DNA of 64,000 nt, from assembly GCF_009811555.1 (NCBI RefSeq), contig NZ_BLIN01000005.1:992001-1056000 (forward strand). Direction: 5' to 3'. Made by a program: the position numbers and the translations under genes. Of the stretch, positions 1 through 8,737 are shown piece by piece; the first letter of the stretch is position 1; each line of letters opens with the position of its first letter. This DNA comes from Streptomyces caniferus (GTDB taxonomy: Bacteria > Actinomycetota > Actinomycetes > Streptomycetales > Streptomycetaceae). The notes below the pieces were generated by a model, which was not told the origin of the DNA, made no database searches, and worked only from the letters and a program-made list of their open reading frames with translations.

Positions 1-530
1 CGGCCATGTCCGGTGCCGCGGGCGCCGGCTACCCCGCCCTGCTCACCGACCGGGTGCTGCACCCGCTCGGGCTGGCGGACACCACGCTGGGTCCCGGAAC
101 CACCGGTACCGACGCCATCGGCCACCGTACGAACGGGGTGACGCCGGTGGGCAGCGCCGATATGGGCGCCTTCGTCGCCGCCGGGTCGGTCCGGGCCACC
201 CCCGGCGACCTGCTCACCTACCTCGAAGCGCACCTCTCCCCCGACGACACGCCGCTGGCCGGGCCGCTGCGCGACGTCCAGGTCCCGCTGCTGCGCCGCG
301 GCTGGCGCAAACGTCACACGCACACCCTGACCTGGTATCAGCATCCCTCCCCAGGCGGGCCGTTGCTCTTCCACGTCGGGGCGACCTTCGGCCAGCAGGC
401 GTTCCTCGGCTTCCACCCGGCGTCGCACACCGGGCTGGTCGCGCTGGCCACCCGCCGCGGCCGCACCTGCCGGATGATCAGCACCGCCTACGAGCTGCTG
501 TACGCGCTGGCCGGCGATCCCGCCGCCTGA
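1..530 (+). CDS. Serine hydrolase / beta-lactamase-family protein, C-terminal part
   Basis: The reading frame is open at the left edge, so this is the 3' end of a gene starting outside the window; the internal ATG at 6 is probably not its start. The first residues (LLTDRVLHPLGLADTTLG) are the typical stretch after the catalytic domain of class C beta-lactamase/esterase-type serine hydrolases, and the tail has the usual HVGATFGQQAF and GLVALA strands. The SxxK and YxN catalytic motifs would lie upstream and cannot be seen. Family is fairly secure; substrate is unknown (hydrolase, esterase or D-aminopeptidase are all possible). Confidence 0.75.
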   Translation, partial: AMSGAAGAGYPALLTDRVLHPLGLADTTLGPGTTGTDAIGHRTNGVTPVGSADMGAFVAAGSVRATPGDLLTYLEAHLSPDDTPLAGPLRDVQVPLLRRGWRKRHTHTLTWYQHPSPGGPLLFHVGATFGQQAFLGFHPASHTGLVALATRRGRTCRMISTAYELLYALAGDPAA

Positions 531-558
531 ACCGGACGGGGCCGCCACAGGTCACAGG

Positions 559-2589
559 TCACAGGTCACCCGCCAGGATCCGGGCCAGCGAGGTACCGGG
601 CCGCTCCTCGCTGGCCCGGTGGAAGAGGTCCGCGTACGCCTCGTCGCCGATCGCCGCGCGGGCTCGCCGCTCGCACTCCTCGCGCACCGCACGCAGCTCC
701 GGGGTGCCGCGCTGCGGATGCCCCACGGTCCGCCAGAGCGCCTGGCCGCTTCCGTAGACGCGGGCGGCAGCCGCGCCATGGCCCTGGGCCGCGACCGCGG
801 CCGCGAGCAGATCCAGGCCCAGCGCGATACCGAACTTGTCACCGATGCCCTGTTTGGCCGCGAGCATCGCCCTGGCGTGATCCGCCGACTCCCCCGGCCG
901 GCCCTGGAGCAGCGAGATCAGCGAGAGCTGGTAGTCGATATAGGACCGGGCCCAGTGTTCGCCGCGCTGCACACACCCCCGGCGCAGGGCGCTCGCCTCG
1001 GCGCGGGCCTCGGTGAGCCTGCCCAGGCCGGTGAGTGCGAAGAGCTGTACGAGGTGGCAGCGCAGCCGTGCGGGAGAGCCGAAGGGGGCGGACGGCGGGG
1101 GGCCGAGCACCTTTTCCGCGACGGTGTGCGCGGACAACGGGCGGCCGGCCATCAGATGGGTGAGGCCGACGAGGTAGCCCGCCTGGAGCACCGCCTCCGC
1201 GTCGTCGGACGCCCGTGCCGCGCGTGAGCACTCCAGGCCCAGGGCGTCGGCCAGCGCCAGGTCGCCCTGCAGCAGGACGGCGACGCCGAGCGCCCACAGC
1301 GCCCGGGTGCGTGCCGGGCCGGGTTCCTGATGGGCGGCCAGGGCACGGGCGAGGTACTCCCGGGCCTCGTGGAGGTGGCCGCAGCAGCTCCAGAAGAAGC
1401 CCATCGCGGCGCTGAGTTCCTGGGCCCGTTCCGGGTCGGTGGCCAGGAGGTGGTCCAGTGCGGTGCACAGGTCGACATGGGCCTCGGCGACCCTGCCGTA
1501 CCAGTCGACCTGTTCGGGGCCCAGCCAGCCCAGTTCGGCGCGGCGGCCGAAGGAGGCGAAGTGCGCGGCGTGCCGGTCCGCGAGCGCGGTGGTCTCGTCG
1601 AGTTCGGCCAGCCACATCCGGCCGTACTCGCGCAGCGTGTCGAGCATGCGGTAGCGCGGGCCCTCGCGGGTGAGCACCGACTTGGCGGCCAGTGCGTGCA
1701 GCGTGCTGCGCACCGCCGGGGCGGTGAGCGGCCCGCCGGCGCACACGGCGCTCGCGGACTCCTCGTCGAAGGTGCCGCGGAAGACGGAGAGCCGGGCCCA
1801 CAGCAGCCGTTCCAGCGGGGTGCACAGCTCATGGCTCCAGCCGATGGTGCAGCGCAGCGTCCGGTGCCGCGGCAGCCGTACGGGCCCGTCGTCGTCGAGG
1901 GTGTCGAAGCGGGAGGAGAGCCGCTCCGCGATCCGCTCGACGGAGCTGTTCGCCAACTGGGCACCGGCCAGCTCCAAGGCCAGGGGGATGCCTTCGAGGC
2001 GACGGCAGATGACGGCGGCGGCCGTCGCGTCCGGTGGGGCGGTGAGCCGGAGGCCGGGGGCCGCGGCCGTGGCCCGCTCGGTGAACAGGGCCAGTGCGTC
2101 GTTGTCGCCGGTGCAGGGCAGCGGGCCGATCTCGGTGGTCCACTCGCCGACCAGGTCCAGCGGCTGTCTGCTGGTGACCAGCACGGTCACGCCGGGGGCG
2201 GCGGTCAGCAGGTCCCCGAGCAGGTCGCGGCAGGCGTCGACGAGATGTTCGCAGGAGTCCAGGACCAGCAGCAGGCGTTTGCCGGCCAGCCCCTCGCACA
2301 GCACGGCCACGGGCGTCCGCGCCGTGTGGTCGGCCAGCCCGACGGCATCGCAGACGCTCGCCACCAGCCGTCCCGCACCGTGCAGCGGCCACAGGTCGGC
2401 CCAGCAGACCCCGTCGGGAAACCGCGCCGCCGCGGCGCGCGCGGCCCGCATCGCGATCCGGGTCTTGCCCACACCGCCCGGCCCGGTCAGAGTGACCAGC
2501 CGATGCACCGTCAACTCGTCGTCGATCCGGCGCAGTTCGGCTCGTCGTCCGATGAAACTGGTCGACTCCTCGGGAATGTTGCACAACAC
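559..2589 (-). CDS. NB-ARC-type ATPase with TPR-like C-terminal half
   Basis: The gene encodes about 676 residues. It opens with the conserved PEESTSFIGRRAEL segment, then Walker A (GPGGVGKT, residues about 33-40) and a Walker B-like LLLVLDSCEHLVD, followed by TPR-like helices to the C-terminus. This is the ATPase/TPR module of AfsR/SARP and LuxR-type regulators, but neither an N-terminal OmpR/SARP domain nor a C-terminal LuxR helix-turn-helix is present, so it may act through a partner. The frame continues upstream to 3345, but that extension lies antisense in the sulfatase gene and is low-complexity; the GTG at 2589 (or TTG at 2586) just before LCNIPEES is the sensible start. It follows the sulfatase gene on the same strand after about 95 bp. 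Confidence 0.85.
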   Translation of the reverse strand: MLCNIPEESTSFIGRRAELRRIDDELTVHRLVTLTGPGGVGKTRIAMRAARAAAARFPDGVCWADLWPLHGAGRLVASVCDAVGLADHTARTPVAVLCEGLAGKRLLLVLDSCEHLVDACRDLLGDLLTAAPGVTVLVTSRQPLDLVGEWTTEIGPLPCTGDNDALALFTERATAAAPGLRLTAPPDATAAAVICRRLEGIPLALELAGAQLANSSVERIAERLSSRFDTLDDDGPVRLPRHRTLRCTIGWSHELCTPLERLLWARLSVFRGTFDEESASAVCAGGPLTAPAVRSTLHALAAKSVLTREGPRYRMLDTLREYGRMWLAELDETTALADRHAAHFASFGRRAELGWLGPEQVDWYGRVAEAHVDLCTALDHLLATDPERAQELSAAMGFFWSCCGHLHEAREYLARALAAHQEPGPARTRALWALGVAVLLQGDLALADALGLECSRAARASDDAEAVLQAGYLVGLTHLMAGRPLSAHTVAEKVLGPPPSAPFGSPARLRCHLVQLFALTGLGRLTEARAEASALRRGCVQRGEHWARSYIDYQLSLISLLQGRPGESADHARAMLAAKQGIGDKFGIALGLDLLAAAVAAQGHGAAAARVYGSGQALWRTVGHPQRGTPELRAVREECERRARAAIGDEAYADLFHRASEERPGTSLARILAGDL

Positions 2590-2684
2590 CGGGCCAGTGT
2601 GCCCCAGACGCGGCGTCAGCAGGAGCCCGGTGCGGCGGTCCGGGGCACGAGGTTGACGGCCGGCGGCCGGATCGGCGGTCCTCG

Positions 2685-4511
2685 TCAGGGCGTGACGACG
2701 GGGAAGGTGGGGTTCGGCGTACGGACGAGGCTCAGCAGCCGGCTCAGCGCCCCGGTCTCGCCGTGCTGGACGGCGTCGCCGGGACCGCGCCCGGCGAGCA
2801 GATCGAGCAGCTGGGGCTTGGTGAGGGTGAGCGTGAGGTCCGGGGTGCGTCCGCCGGACGGCGTGGGGGCGCCGGGCGAGCTGAGGTGGGTGAGGGCCCC
2901 GTGGGAGAGCGTCAGGTGCCAGGTCCGGTCCTCGTCGGGGAGGTGGAGGTCGAGGGTGAGCGCGGTGGTCCAGGCCCGGGGGCCGTCGATGCGGATGGCG
3001 AGCGCATCGATGAGCTGGTCGACGGTCAGGGCCAGGGCGATGTCGGGGCCGGCGGTGTCCGGCCGGGCCTCGGCGAGGGTGCCGCGCAGTTCCATGGCGC
3101 CGGTGAGGTAGAAGTTCCGCCAGGTGCCGTTCTCGCAGCCGTGGCCCAACCGTTCGTAGACGAAGGCGAGTTCGCGCCGGGCCCGGAGGTTGTGCGGGTC
3201 GGCGAAGACGGCGTGGTTGAGCAGGGTGGCCGCGAACCGCAGATCGCCGTCGGCGGCGTAGCGCTTGCCCGCGTCCACCGTGGCCTCGACGCCGCCCATG
3301 GTGTCGACATAGCGTCTTGCCTGCTCGGCCGGCGGGTGTTCCCACAGGTGGGCGGGGTTGCCGTCGAACCAGCCCAGGTAGCGCTGGTAGATCGCCCTGA
3401 CGTTGTGGCCGAGCGAGCCGTAGTAGCCGTGGAGGGAGGGGTCCTGCTCCAGGGTGGGCGGCAGCCGGAGTTCCTCGGCGATCTCGGGGCCGGTGAGCCC
3501 CTCGTTGAGCAGCCGCAGCGTCTGGTCGTGCAGGTAGGCGTACAGGTCGCGCTGGCGGGCCAGCAGGGTCCGGACGCGGTCCTTGCCCCAGGTGGGCCAG
3601 TGGTGGGAGGCGAAGGCGACCTCCGCCTCGTCGCCGAAGAGGACGAGCGCCTCGCCGAGGTAGCGGGACCAGGCGCGGGCGTCACGGACGGGGGCGCCGT
3701 GCAGCGGCAGGACGGCGTGCATGGTGTGGGTGGCGTTCTCGGCCAGGCAGAGGGCCTCGTGCGCCGGGAGGCAGAAGTTCATCTCGGCGGGTGCCTCGGT
3801 GCCCGGGGTGAGCTGGAAGACGATGCGGACGCCGTCGACGATCTCCTCCTGGCCGGTGCTGGTGATGTCCACGGTCGGCGGGATGAGGGTCATGGTGCCG
3901 GTGGAGCGGGTGGTGCCCAGACCGCAGCCGATCTGCCCCTCCGGTCCCTTGGGGAGCTGCGTTCCGTACATGTAGACGGAGCGGCGGGTCATGGCGGTCC
4001 CCGCGTAGACGTCGTCGCGGACCGCGTGGCGCAGGAAGCCGGCCGGCGCGAGCACCGGAACGGGGTGGTGGTCGGGCGGCAGGACGCCGCGTGCGCCGCC
4101 GAAGTGCTCGCCGTGCGAGTGGGTGTAGATCAGGCCGGTGACCGGCCGGTCGCCGCGGTACTTGCGGTAGAGCTCCAGGGCCGCGGCGGCGGTCTCGGCG
4201 GAGACGAGCGGGTCGATGACGACGACGCCGTGGTCGCCCTCGACCAGGGTCATGTTGGACAGGTCCAGACCGCGGGCCTGGTAGATGCCCTCCGTGACCT
4301 CGTACAGGCCCTGCCGGCTCACCAGCCGGCCCTGCCGCCACAGGCCCTCGTGCGCGGTGTCGGGGCAGTTTCCGGCCAGGAAGCCGTAGGCCTCGGCGTC
4401 CCAGATCACCCGGCCGTCGTCCGCGGTGACCTGGGGCGGGTCGAGCGCGGCGATGAAGCCACGGTCGGCGTCGGCGAAGTCCTGGTGGTCATCCACGGGT
4501 GCAGCGGTCAC
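2685..4511 (-). CDS. Alkylsulfatase-like metallo-beta-lactamase with SCP2-type tail
   Basis: About 608 residues, matching the SdsA1/BDS1 family of zinc alkylsulfatases that cleave sulfate esters such as dodecyl sulfate. The order is an N-terminal MBL fold with the metal motif THSHGEHFGG (residues about 131-140), a helical dimerisation domain (WFDGNPAHLW, ELAFVYERLGHGCEN) and a C-terminal SCP2-like domain. The family motif is normally HxHxDH; here the acidic residue is Glu. GTG at 4511 is preferred because GGGAG lies about 6 bases upstream; an earlier in-frame start at 4559 would add 16 unconserved residues. Cellular substrate is unknown. Confidence 0.88.
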   Translation of the reverse strand: MTAAPVDDHQDFADADRGFIAALDPPQVTADDGRVIWDAEAYGFLAGNCPDTAHEGLWRQGRLVSRQGLYEVTEGIYQARGLDLSNMTLVEGDHGVVVIDPLVSAETAAAALELYRKYRGDRPVTGLIYTHSHGEHFGGARGVLPPDHHPVPVLAPAGFLRHAVRDDVYAGTAMTRRSVYMYGTQLPKGPEGQIGCGLGTTRSTGTMTLIPPTVDITSTGQEEIVDGVRIVFQLTPGTEAPAEMNFCLPAHEALCLAENATHTMHAVLPLHGAPVRDARAWSRYLGEALVLFGDEAEVAFASHHWPTWGKDRVRTLLARQRDLYAYLHDQTLRLLNEGLTGPEIAEELRLPPTLEQDPSLHGYYGSLGHNVRAIYQRYLGWFDGNPAHLWEHPPAEQARRYVDTMGGVEATVDAGKRYAADGDLRFAATLLNHAVFADPHNLRARRELAFVYERLGHGCENGTWRNFYLTGAMELRGTLAEARPDTAGPDIALALTVDQLIDALAIRIDGPRAWTTALTLDLHLPDEDRTWHLTLSHGALTHLSSPGAPTPSGGRTPDLTLTLTKPQLLDLLAGRGPGDAVQHGETGALSRLLSLVRTPNPTFPVVTP

Positions 4512-4559
4512 GGAACGCTCCCTCTCCGGGGCGGGACACAGTCGACGGACCCATGTCAC

Positions 4560-5045
4560 CGATTTAACCTAATATGCGCGGTTATCGCATGCGTGCGGGC
4601 ACCCGTTCCCGGCGGGGTGCACGGGGAGCCGCCGACCCCGGTGGACCCCCGCCCACCGGCGCACACCGGCCCGGCCTCGATGAGGCGGAAAGGGGTGGGG
4701 CGCGGCGTGCGGGGTGCCGTCCCCAACGGCGACGCCGACCAAGGGGGCAAGCGGCCGAGGGCGCCTGCCAGCAGTGTCGCGGGGTGGCCCGGCTCATCGC
4801 GGCGGTGAAGTCGGCGGACAGACCGGGGCGTTCGGGCCGGTTCTCGTGCGGCAGGTGGCGGCACCTCTCCCGTCAACGGCGTTACGGGCAAGGCCGGGCA
4901 GGGCACAACAATGCCGACGGCGTTGCCGCCCCGCCGCCTCCGGTCGGGTCACCCCGACTCCGGGCGATCACCGGGACAACGCCCCGTCCGCCCTCGCCCT
5001 GCCGCTCCGGCGCGGCCGTCGGCACGACCCGGAGGAGGGACGACG
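4560..5045. other. Gene-poor stretch upstream of the sulfatase gene
   Basis: No convincing gene is seen; open frames here are Arg/Pro-rich shadows. The AT-rich segment at about 4560-4600 is the likely promoter region of the sulfatase gene on the minus strand. Confidence 0.4.
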
Positions 5046-5318
5046 CTGACCCCGTACGACGACCGCCCGTTCGGCGAGCTCACCGAGCGCTATCGCCACC
5101 CCGCCGCCCCGACCGCCCGCCCCCGCACCGCGGCGGCGGGCCATCCGTCCCGGTTACGCCCGCACCACCGCGGCCTCGCCTGGCTGGCGCCGGCCGCCGC
5201 GGTGGGCAGTCTGACCGCCGGCATCGCACTGGCCCACGGACTCCTGATCGCGGGCGGACTGGTCCTGGCCGGGCTGTGGGGCCACCTCGCCGCGGACGGC
5301 CGCGACCCGCACCGTTAG
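5046..5318 (+). CDS. Small membrane protein (probable CTG start)
   Basis: About 90 residues with a charged N-terminus (TPYDDRPFGELTERY) and two closely spaced hydrophobic segments at about residues 43-75, ending in a short polar tail. The longer frame back to 4911 is Pro/Arg-rich and lacks a ribosome binding site. A strong GGAGGAGGG lies about 6 bases before CTG at 5046, directly ahead of the sensible protein, so CTG may be the start. No family recognised. Confidence 0.5.
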   Translation: MTPYDDRPFGELTERYRHPAAPTARPRTAAAGHPSRLRPHHRGLAWLAPAAAVGSLTAGIALAHGLLIAGGLVLAGLWGHLAADGRDPHR

Positions 5319-5430
5319 GCGGCCCGAGGCTCAGCTCCGTACGCCGCGCCGCTGCGCACCACCGCCGGCCGGCCTGCCTCCATGCGCAGGCAAGCGGCCG
5401 GCGGACGTCACCCGCTCCGCGGGAGGGCGG

Positions 5431-5871
5431 TCACGTACTGCGGCGGCTCTTCGACGCCGCGGCGACACACATGGCACCCAGCAGGAACGTCAGGGCGCCG
5501 ATGACGACGTTGTTCCAGATCACGCCGGCGTCCGGGCCGCTGCCGACGATCCAGGGCGAGATGATCATCCATACGCCGATCGCGCACATCGCGCCGCTCA
5601 GGCCGTACATCCGCTCAGGGGTCACGGTGAACCCGACCGCCAGGAGGGCGATCGCGATACCGAGGATGAGGTTGTGCGTCACGAGCGCCGGCTGTGCGGC
5701 GGTGAAATGGAGGATCCACGGTGAGACGGCGCAGTACAGACCGACCAGCAGCACCGGCCCGTCGACGAGTACCACGTCACGCCCGCCGAGCACCCGCTCG
5801 TACCGAGCCTGCATCTCAGAAGCATCGGGGTGACCTGCGAGATCCCCCCTGTGGTGTGAGACGTCGGCCAT
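5431..5871 (-). CDS. SPW-repeat membrane protein
   Basis: About 146 residues with two Ser-Pro-Trp repeats at helix starts (AVSPWIL and IISPWIVG), each followed by a conserved Asn in the next helix, and four hydrophobic segments. This is the SPW-repeat family of small four-helix membrane proteins; function is unknown. ATG at 5871 is chosen because GGAGGCGA precedes it; the frame extends to 5928 but that part lacks a Shine-Dalgarno. It stands alone. Confidence 0.85.
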   Translation of the reverse strand: MADVSHHRGDLAGHPDASEMQARYERVLGGRDVVLVDGPVLLVGLYCAVSPWILHFTAAQPALVTHNLILGIAIALLAVGFTVTPERMYGLSGAMCAIGVWMIISPWIVGSGPDAGVIWNNVVIGALTFLLGAMCVAAASKSRRST

Positions 5872-6006
5872 GCGACTCGCCTCCTTCGCTCGCGGTCTGG
5901 CCGTTCCGCGAGGCATCCAACCTCGCACTTTTATTCTGCGCTTATGTCGCTTTTATGTGTAGATGAAGTGGCAAGCGAATTTTGCCGTGCGGGCGCCGCA
6001 CCGCTG

Positions 6007-6579
6007 TCACCTGCGGCCCGGCGCCCGCCCCAGGCCCAGATTCCAGCGTCCGCCCCGGCCGCTCAGCTCGGTCACGGTCAGCGGCGGCACATCCAGCCGC
6101 CAGAACGCCTCCACGGGAACCCCCAGGGCACAGACCGCCGCCGCCCGTACGACATCCGGCTCGACGACGGCCAGCACCCGGCCCGCGTCCAGCGCCATCC
6201 GCGTCAGCCACCCCTCGATCCGGTCGCAGAGCTGCCGCAGCGACTCACCGCCGTGCCCCACGAAGTCCGGGTCCGTAAGCCAGGCGGACACCGCGCGCGG
6301 CTCGGCATCGGCGACCTCCGCGAGGGTCCGGCCACGCCAGCCGCCCATCGCACAGCCCGCCAGCTCCTGCGTGGCGCGCGCCGGCAGTCCGAGTTCCCCG
6401 GCGGTGCTCCGGCACCGGACGGAGGGCGAGACGAAGGTCCGGTCGGCGGCCGGGAGCGTGCCGGCCGCGTCCCGGGCACGCCGCTGCCCGGCCTCGCCCA
6501 GCGGGCCGTCGTCGTCGAAACGCACGTCGCGCTGAGCCTCGCCCGCGGCCGGTGAGACCAACATCACCCGAGTTGTCAT
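6007..6579 (-). CDS. Degenerate histidine-phosphatase-fold protein
   Basis: About 190 residues with the length and layout of the phosphoglycerate mutase-like superfamily (VGHGGESLRQL, then the VVEPDVVRAAAVCALG block). The N-terminal RHG motif is replaced by LVSPAAGE and the second catalytic His region reads VVEPDV, so both catalytic histidines appear to be lost. It is divergently arranged with the riboswitch-controlled cbtB-cbtA pair, suggesting a role linked to cobalt or cobalamin, perhaps as a binding protein descended from a CobC-like phosphatase. ATG at 6579 follows GAAGAGG; the upstream ATG at 6594 is less likely. Confidence 0.75.
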   Translation of the reverse strand: MTTRVMLVSPAAGEAQRDVRFDDDGPLGEAGQRRARDAAGTLPAADRTFVSPSVRCRSTAGELGLPARATQELAGCAMGGWRGRTLAEVADAEPRAVSAWLTDPDFVGHGGESLRQLCDRIEGWLTRMALDAGRVLAVVEPDVVRAAAVCALGVPVEAFWRLDVPPLTVTELSGRGGRWNLGLGRAPGRR

Positions 6580-6731
6580 GACCTCTTCTTCCACTCTTCA
6601 CCGGCACCGGCAACGCCGCATCCGCACAAGGGAGTTGTCCGGCCCACGCGCCGCTTCCTGCGCCTTTCCGCCCCCGCCGCGGTCTTGGCCCGCGGGTCGG
6701 TTCGCGGTACCTTCCCGATGATATTGACGAT

Positions 6732-6835
6732 GACATGACGGAAGCCGGTGGGATCCCGGCGCGGTCGCGCCACTGTATGTCCGGTTTTTACCAGCCCAGC
6801 AGGGCCGGAACCGGGCGAGCCAGACCCGACATGTC
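6732..6835 (+). promoter_or_regulatory. Cobalamin (B12) riboswitch
   Basis: The leader contains the B12-box series in order: GGAAGCCGGTGGGATCCCGG (6740-6759), then the GCCACTGTA core (6769-6777), then a downstream GCCAGACCC element (about 6819-6827). GACATG (6732-6737) can pair with CATGTC (6830-6835) to close the P1 stem. The element ends about 50 bases before cbtB and presumably represses the transporter when cobalamin is plentiful. Confidence 0.9.
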
Positions 6836-6888
6836 GTTACGCACTCCAACGACCAGGGACGCGAGTTCCCCGCACAGGAGGTTCCGCC

Positions 6889-7107
6889 ATGGCCCAGACC
6901 ATCGCACCCCCGGCCACCGGCGCCGTCACCCCGGCCCCGCTCCCCCTCAAGGCCCTTGCCCCTTGGGCGCTGTTCGTCGGCGTCCTGATGCTCGTTCTGC
7001 TGTACTTCATCGGCGCGGAGCAGGGCGCCACCGCCGTGCTCTCCGGCACCGAGGTCCACGAGTGGGTCCACGACGGGCGCCACCTCCTCGGCTTCCCCTG
7101 CCACTGA
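6889..7107 (+). CDS. cbtB: CbtB, small cobalt transporter subunit
   Basis: A 72-residue protein with one transmembrane helix (APWALFVGVLMLVLLYFIGA) followed by a short tail rich in His (HEWVHDGRHLLGFPCH). This matches CbtB, the small partner of CbtA in cobalt uptake. The start is fixed by CAGGAGG ahead of ATG at 6889. It lies downstream of the cobalamin riboswitch and is separated from cbtA by only 15 bases, so the two are co-transcribed. Confidence 0.92.
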   Translation: MAQTIAPPATGAVTPAPLPLKALAPWALFVGVLMLVLLYFIGAEQGATAVLSGTEVHEWVHDGRHLLGFPCH

Positions 7108-7122
7108 TCGGACGGCGCACCC

Positions 7123-7872
7123 ATGAACTCCGTCACCATCAGAAACCTCCTGGTGCGCGGGATGCTCGCCGGTCTGGCCGCCGGTGTCCTGGCCCTCCTC
7201 GTCGCCTATCTGCTGGGCGAACCGCAGGTGGACGCCGCCATCGCGTTCGAGGAAGCACACAGCCACGAACACGAGATGGAAATCGTCAGCCGCGGTGTGC
7301 AGTCCACGGCGGGCCTGGCCACCGGCGTACTGGTCTACGGCGTGGCGCTCGGCGGCATCGCCGCACTGGCCTTCTGCTTCGCCCTCGGGCGGATCGGGCG
7401 GTTCGGTGCCCGCGCCACGGCCGCGCTGCTCTCCGGCGCGGCGCTGCTGGCCGTCTACCTCGTACCGTTCCTGAAGTACCCGGCCAACCCGCCGTCCGTC
7501 GGTGACCCCGACACGATCGGCAAGCGCACCGCCCTGTACTTCCTGATGATGCTGCTCGGCGTCCTGCTGGCCGTCGCCGCCACGATCCTCGGCCGGCGGC
7601 TGGCTCCGAAGCTGGGCAACTGGTACGCCTCGATCGCGGCCGTCGCCGCGTTCGTGGTCGCCATCGGCCTCGCCTACGCGTTCCTGCCGGCCGTCAACGA
7701 GGTGCCGCACGGCTTCTCGGCCACGCTGCTCTGGCAGTTCCGGCTGTCGGCGATCGCCATCCAGCTGGTGCTGTGGACCGCCTTCGGGCTGCTCTTCGGT
7801 CACCTCGCGGAGCGGGTCGTCCCGACCCGGTCGGCGGCCACCGCCGTCGAGACGGCACCCGCCGCCTCCTGA
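7123..7872 (+). CDS. cbtA: CbtA, cobalt transporter membrane subunit
   Basis: A 249-residue membrane protein with about five hydrophobic helices and an early metal-binding-like loop (EEAHSHEHEME, residues about 42-52). Both the family resemblance and the pairing with cbtB identify it as CbtA, predicted to import cobalt for B12 synthesis. It is controlled by the upstream B12 riboswitch and followed by a strong hairpin terminator. Confidence 0.92.
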   Translation: MNSVTIRNLLVRGMLAGLAAGVLALLVAYLLGEPQVDAAIAFEEAHSHEHEMEIVSRGVQSTAGLATGVLVYGVALGGIAALAFCFALGRIGRFGARATAALLSGAALLAVYLVPFLKYPANPPSVGDPDTIGKRTALYFLMMLLGVLLAVAATILGRRLAPKLGNWYASIAAVAAFVVAIGLAYAFLPAVNEVPHGFSATLLWQFRLSAIAIQLVLWTAFGLLFGHLAERVVPTRSAATAVETAPAAS

Positions 7873-7884
7873 TCCGGCACCCCC

Positions 7885-7925
7885 GAGGGAGGGCTCGCGA
7901 CGTCCGGCGTCGCGGGCCCTCCCTC
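7885..7925 (+). terminator. Hairpin terminator after cbtA
   Basis: GAGGGAGGGCTCGCGACG (7885-7902) pairs with CGTCGCGGGCCCTCCCTC (7908-7925), with one mismatch and a 5-base loop. It starts 12 bases after the cbtA stop and may also serve the convergent cyclohydrolase gene. Confidence 0.85.
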
Positions 7926-7968
7926 GTCGTGTCGGGGTGGGCCGCCCTCGCGGTTCGGTCCCGCCGCC

Positions 7969-8652
7969 TCAGGACAGACCGGGGATGCCGTCCAGATGCG
8001 GCAGATCGTGGTCGAGGCGCTCCCGTTTCGCGCGGAGGTAGCGGATGTTCTCCGCACGGGGCGTCATCAGCAGCGGGACCTGCTCGGTGACGGCGATGCC
8101 GTACCGCAGCAGCGCCTCGCGCTTCCGCGGATTGTTCGACAGCAGCCGCACGGACCGGACGCCGAGGTCCTGGAGCATCTCCGCCGCGACGCCGTAGTCG
8201 CGGGCGTCGACGGGCAGCCCGAGCGCGATGTTCGCCTCGACCGTGTCGAGCCCGCCCTCCTGCAGCTTCATCGCCCGGAGCTTGGCCAGCAGTCCGATCC
8301 CCCGGCCCTCATGGCCCTGGAGATAGACGAGAATGCCGCGTCCTTCCGCCACGATCGCGCGCAGCGCGGCGGACAATTGATCGCCGCATTCACAGTGGGT
8401 GGAGGAGAAGACATCACCGGTGAGGCATTCCGAATGCACCCGGGTCAGTACCGTCTCTCCCACGACATCGCCGTGGACCAGAGCCACTTGCTCGATCCCG
8501 CTACGCCGGTCCAGATAGCCGACGGCGAGAAATTCACCGTAGGTGGTGGGCAGCCTGACCGTCACCACCTGTTCCACGCCCGGTTTGTGGCCGAGGGCAT
8601 CATCGATTGCGACACGGAGGTCGGTGCGCACGTCGTCGTCGGGGTCCATCAT
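7969..8652 (-). CDS. ribA: GTP cyclohydrolase II homologue, Met variant (probable FAPy-forming)
   Basis: 227 residues, full length for GTP cyclohydrolase II. The zinc motif HSECLTGDVFSSTHCECGDQ (C-x10-C-x-C) and the GHEGRGIGL block are intact. In KLRAMKLQ, residue 128 is Met where Escherichia coli RibA has Tyr105 (KIRAYALQ). Known work on Streptomyces coelicolor SCO6655 showed that this change yields the 5-formylaminopyrimidine (FAPy) instead of the deformylated riboflavin precursor. The divergent neighbour is a creatininase-family amidohydrolase, the fold that deformylates FAPy in archaea, which supports a two-step route. ATG at 8652 and 8649 are both possible starts. Confidence 0.9.
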   Translation of the reverse strand: MMDPDDDVRTDLRVAIDDALGHKPGVEQVVTVRLPTTYGEFLAVGYLDRRSGIEQVALVHGDVVGETVLTRVHSECLTGDVFSSTHCECGDQLSAALRAIVAEGRGILVYLQGHEGRGIGLLAKLRAMKLQEGGLDTVEANIALGLPVDARDYGVAAEMLQDLGVRSVRLLSNNPRKREALLRYGIAVTEQVPLLMTPRAENIRYLRAKRERLDHDLPHLDGIPGLS

Positions 8653-8737
8653 GGCGCGATCGTACCCGCGGGGGGAATGGATCGCCGGGACTCACTCAGA
8701 ACACAACAAGTATGCTGCGAGATCCATGACTCGGTGA

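Noticed and set aside
1330..3111. Long open frame (593 codons) on the plus strand
   Set aside because: It is antisense to the ATPase and sulfatase genes and has only the Gly/Arg/Pro composition of a high-GC shadow.
2763..4808. 681-codon plus-strand frame
   Set aside because: Antisense to the sulfatase gene, which carries clear family motifs; the plus frame has none.
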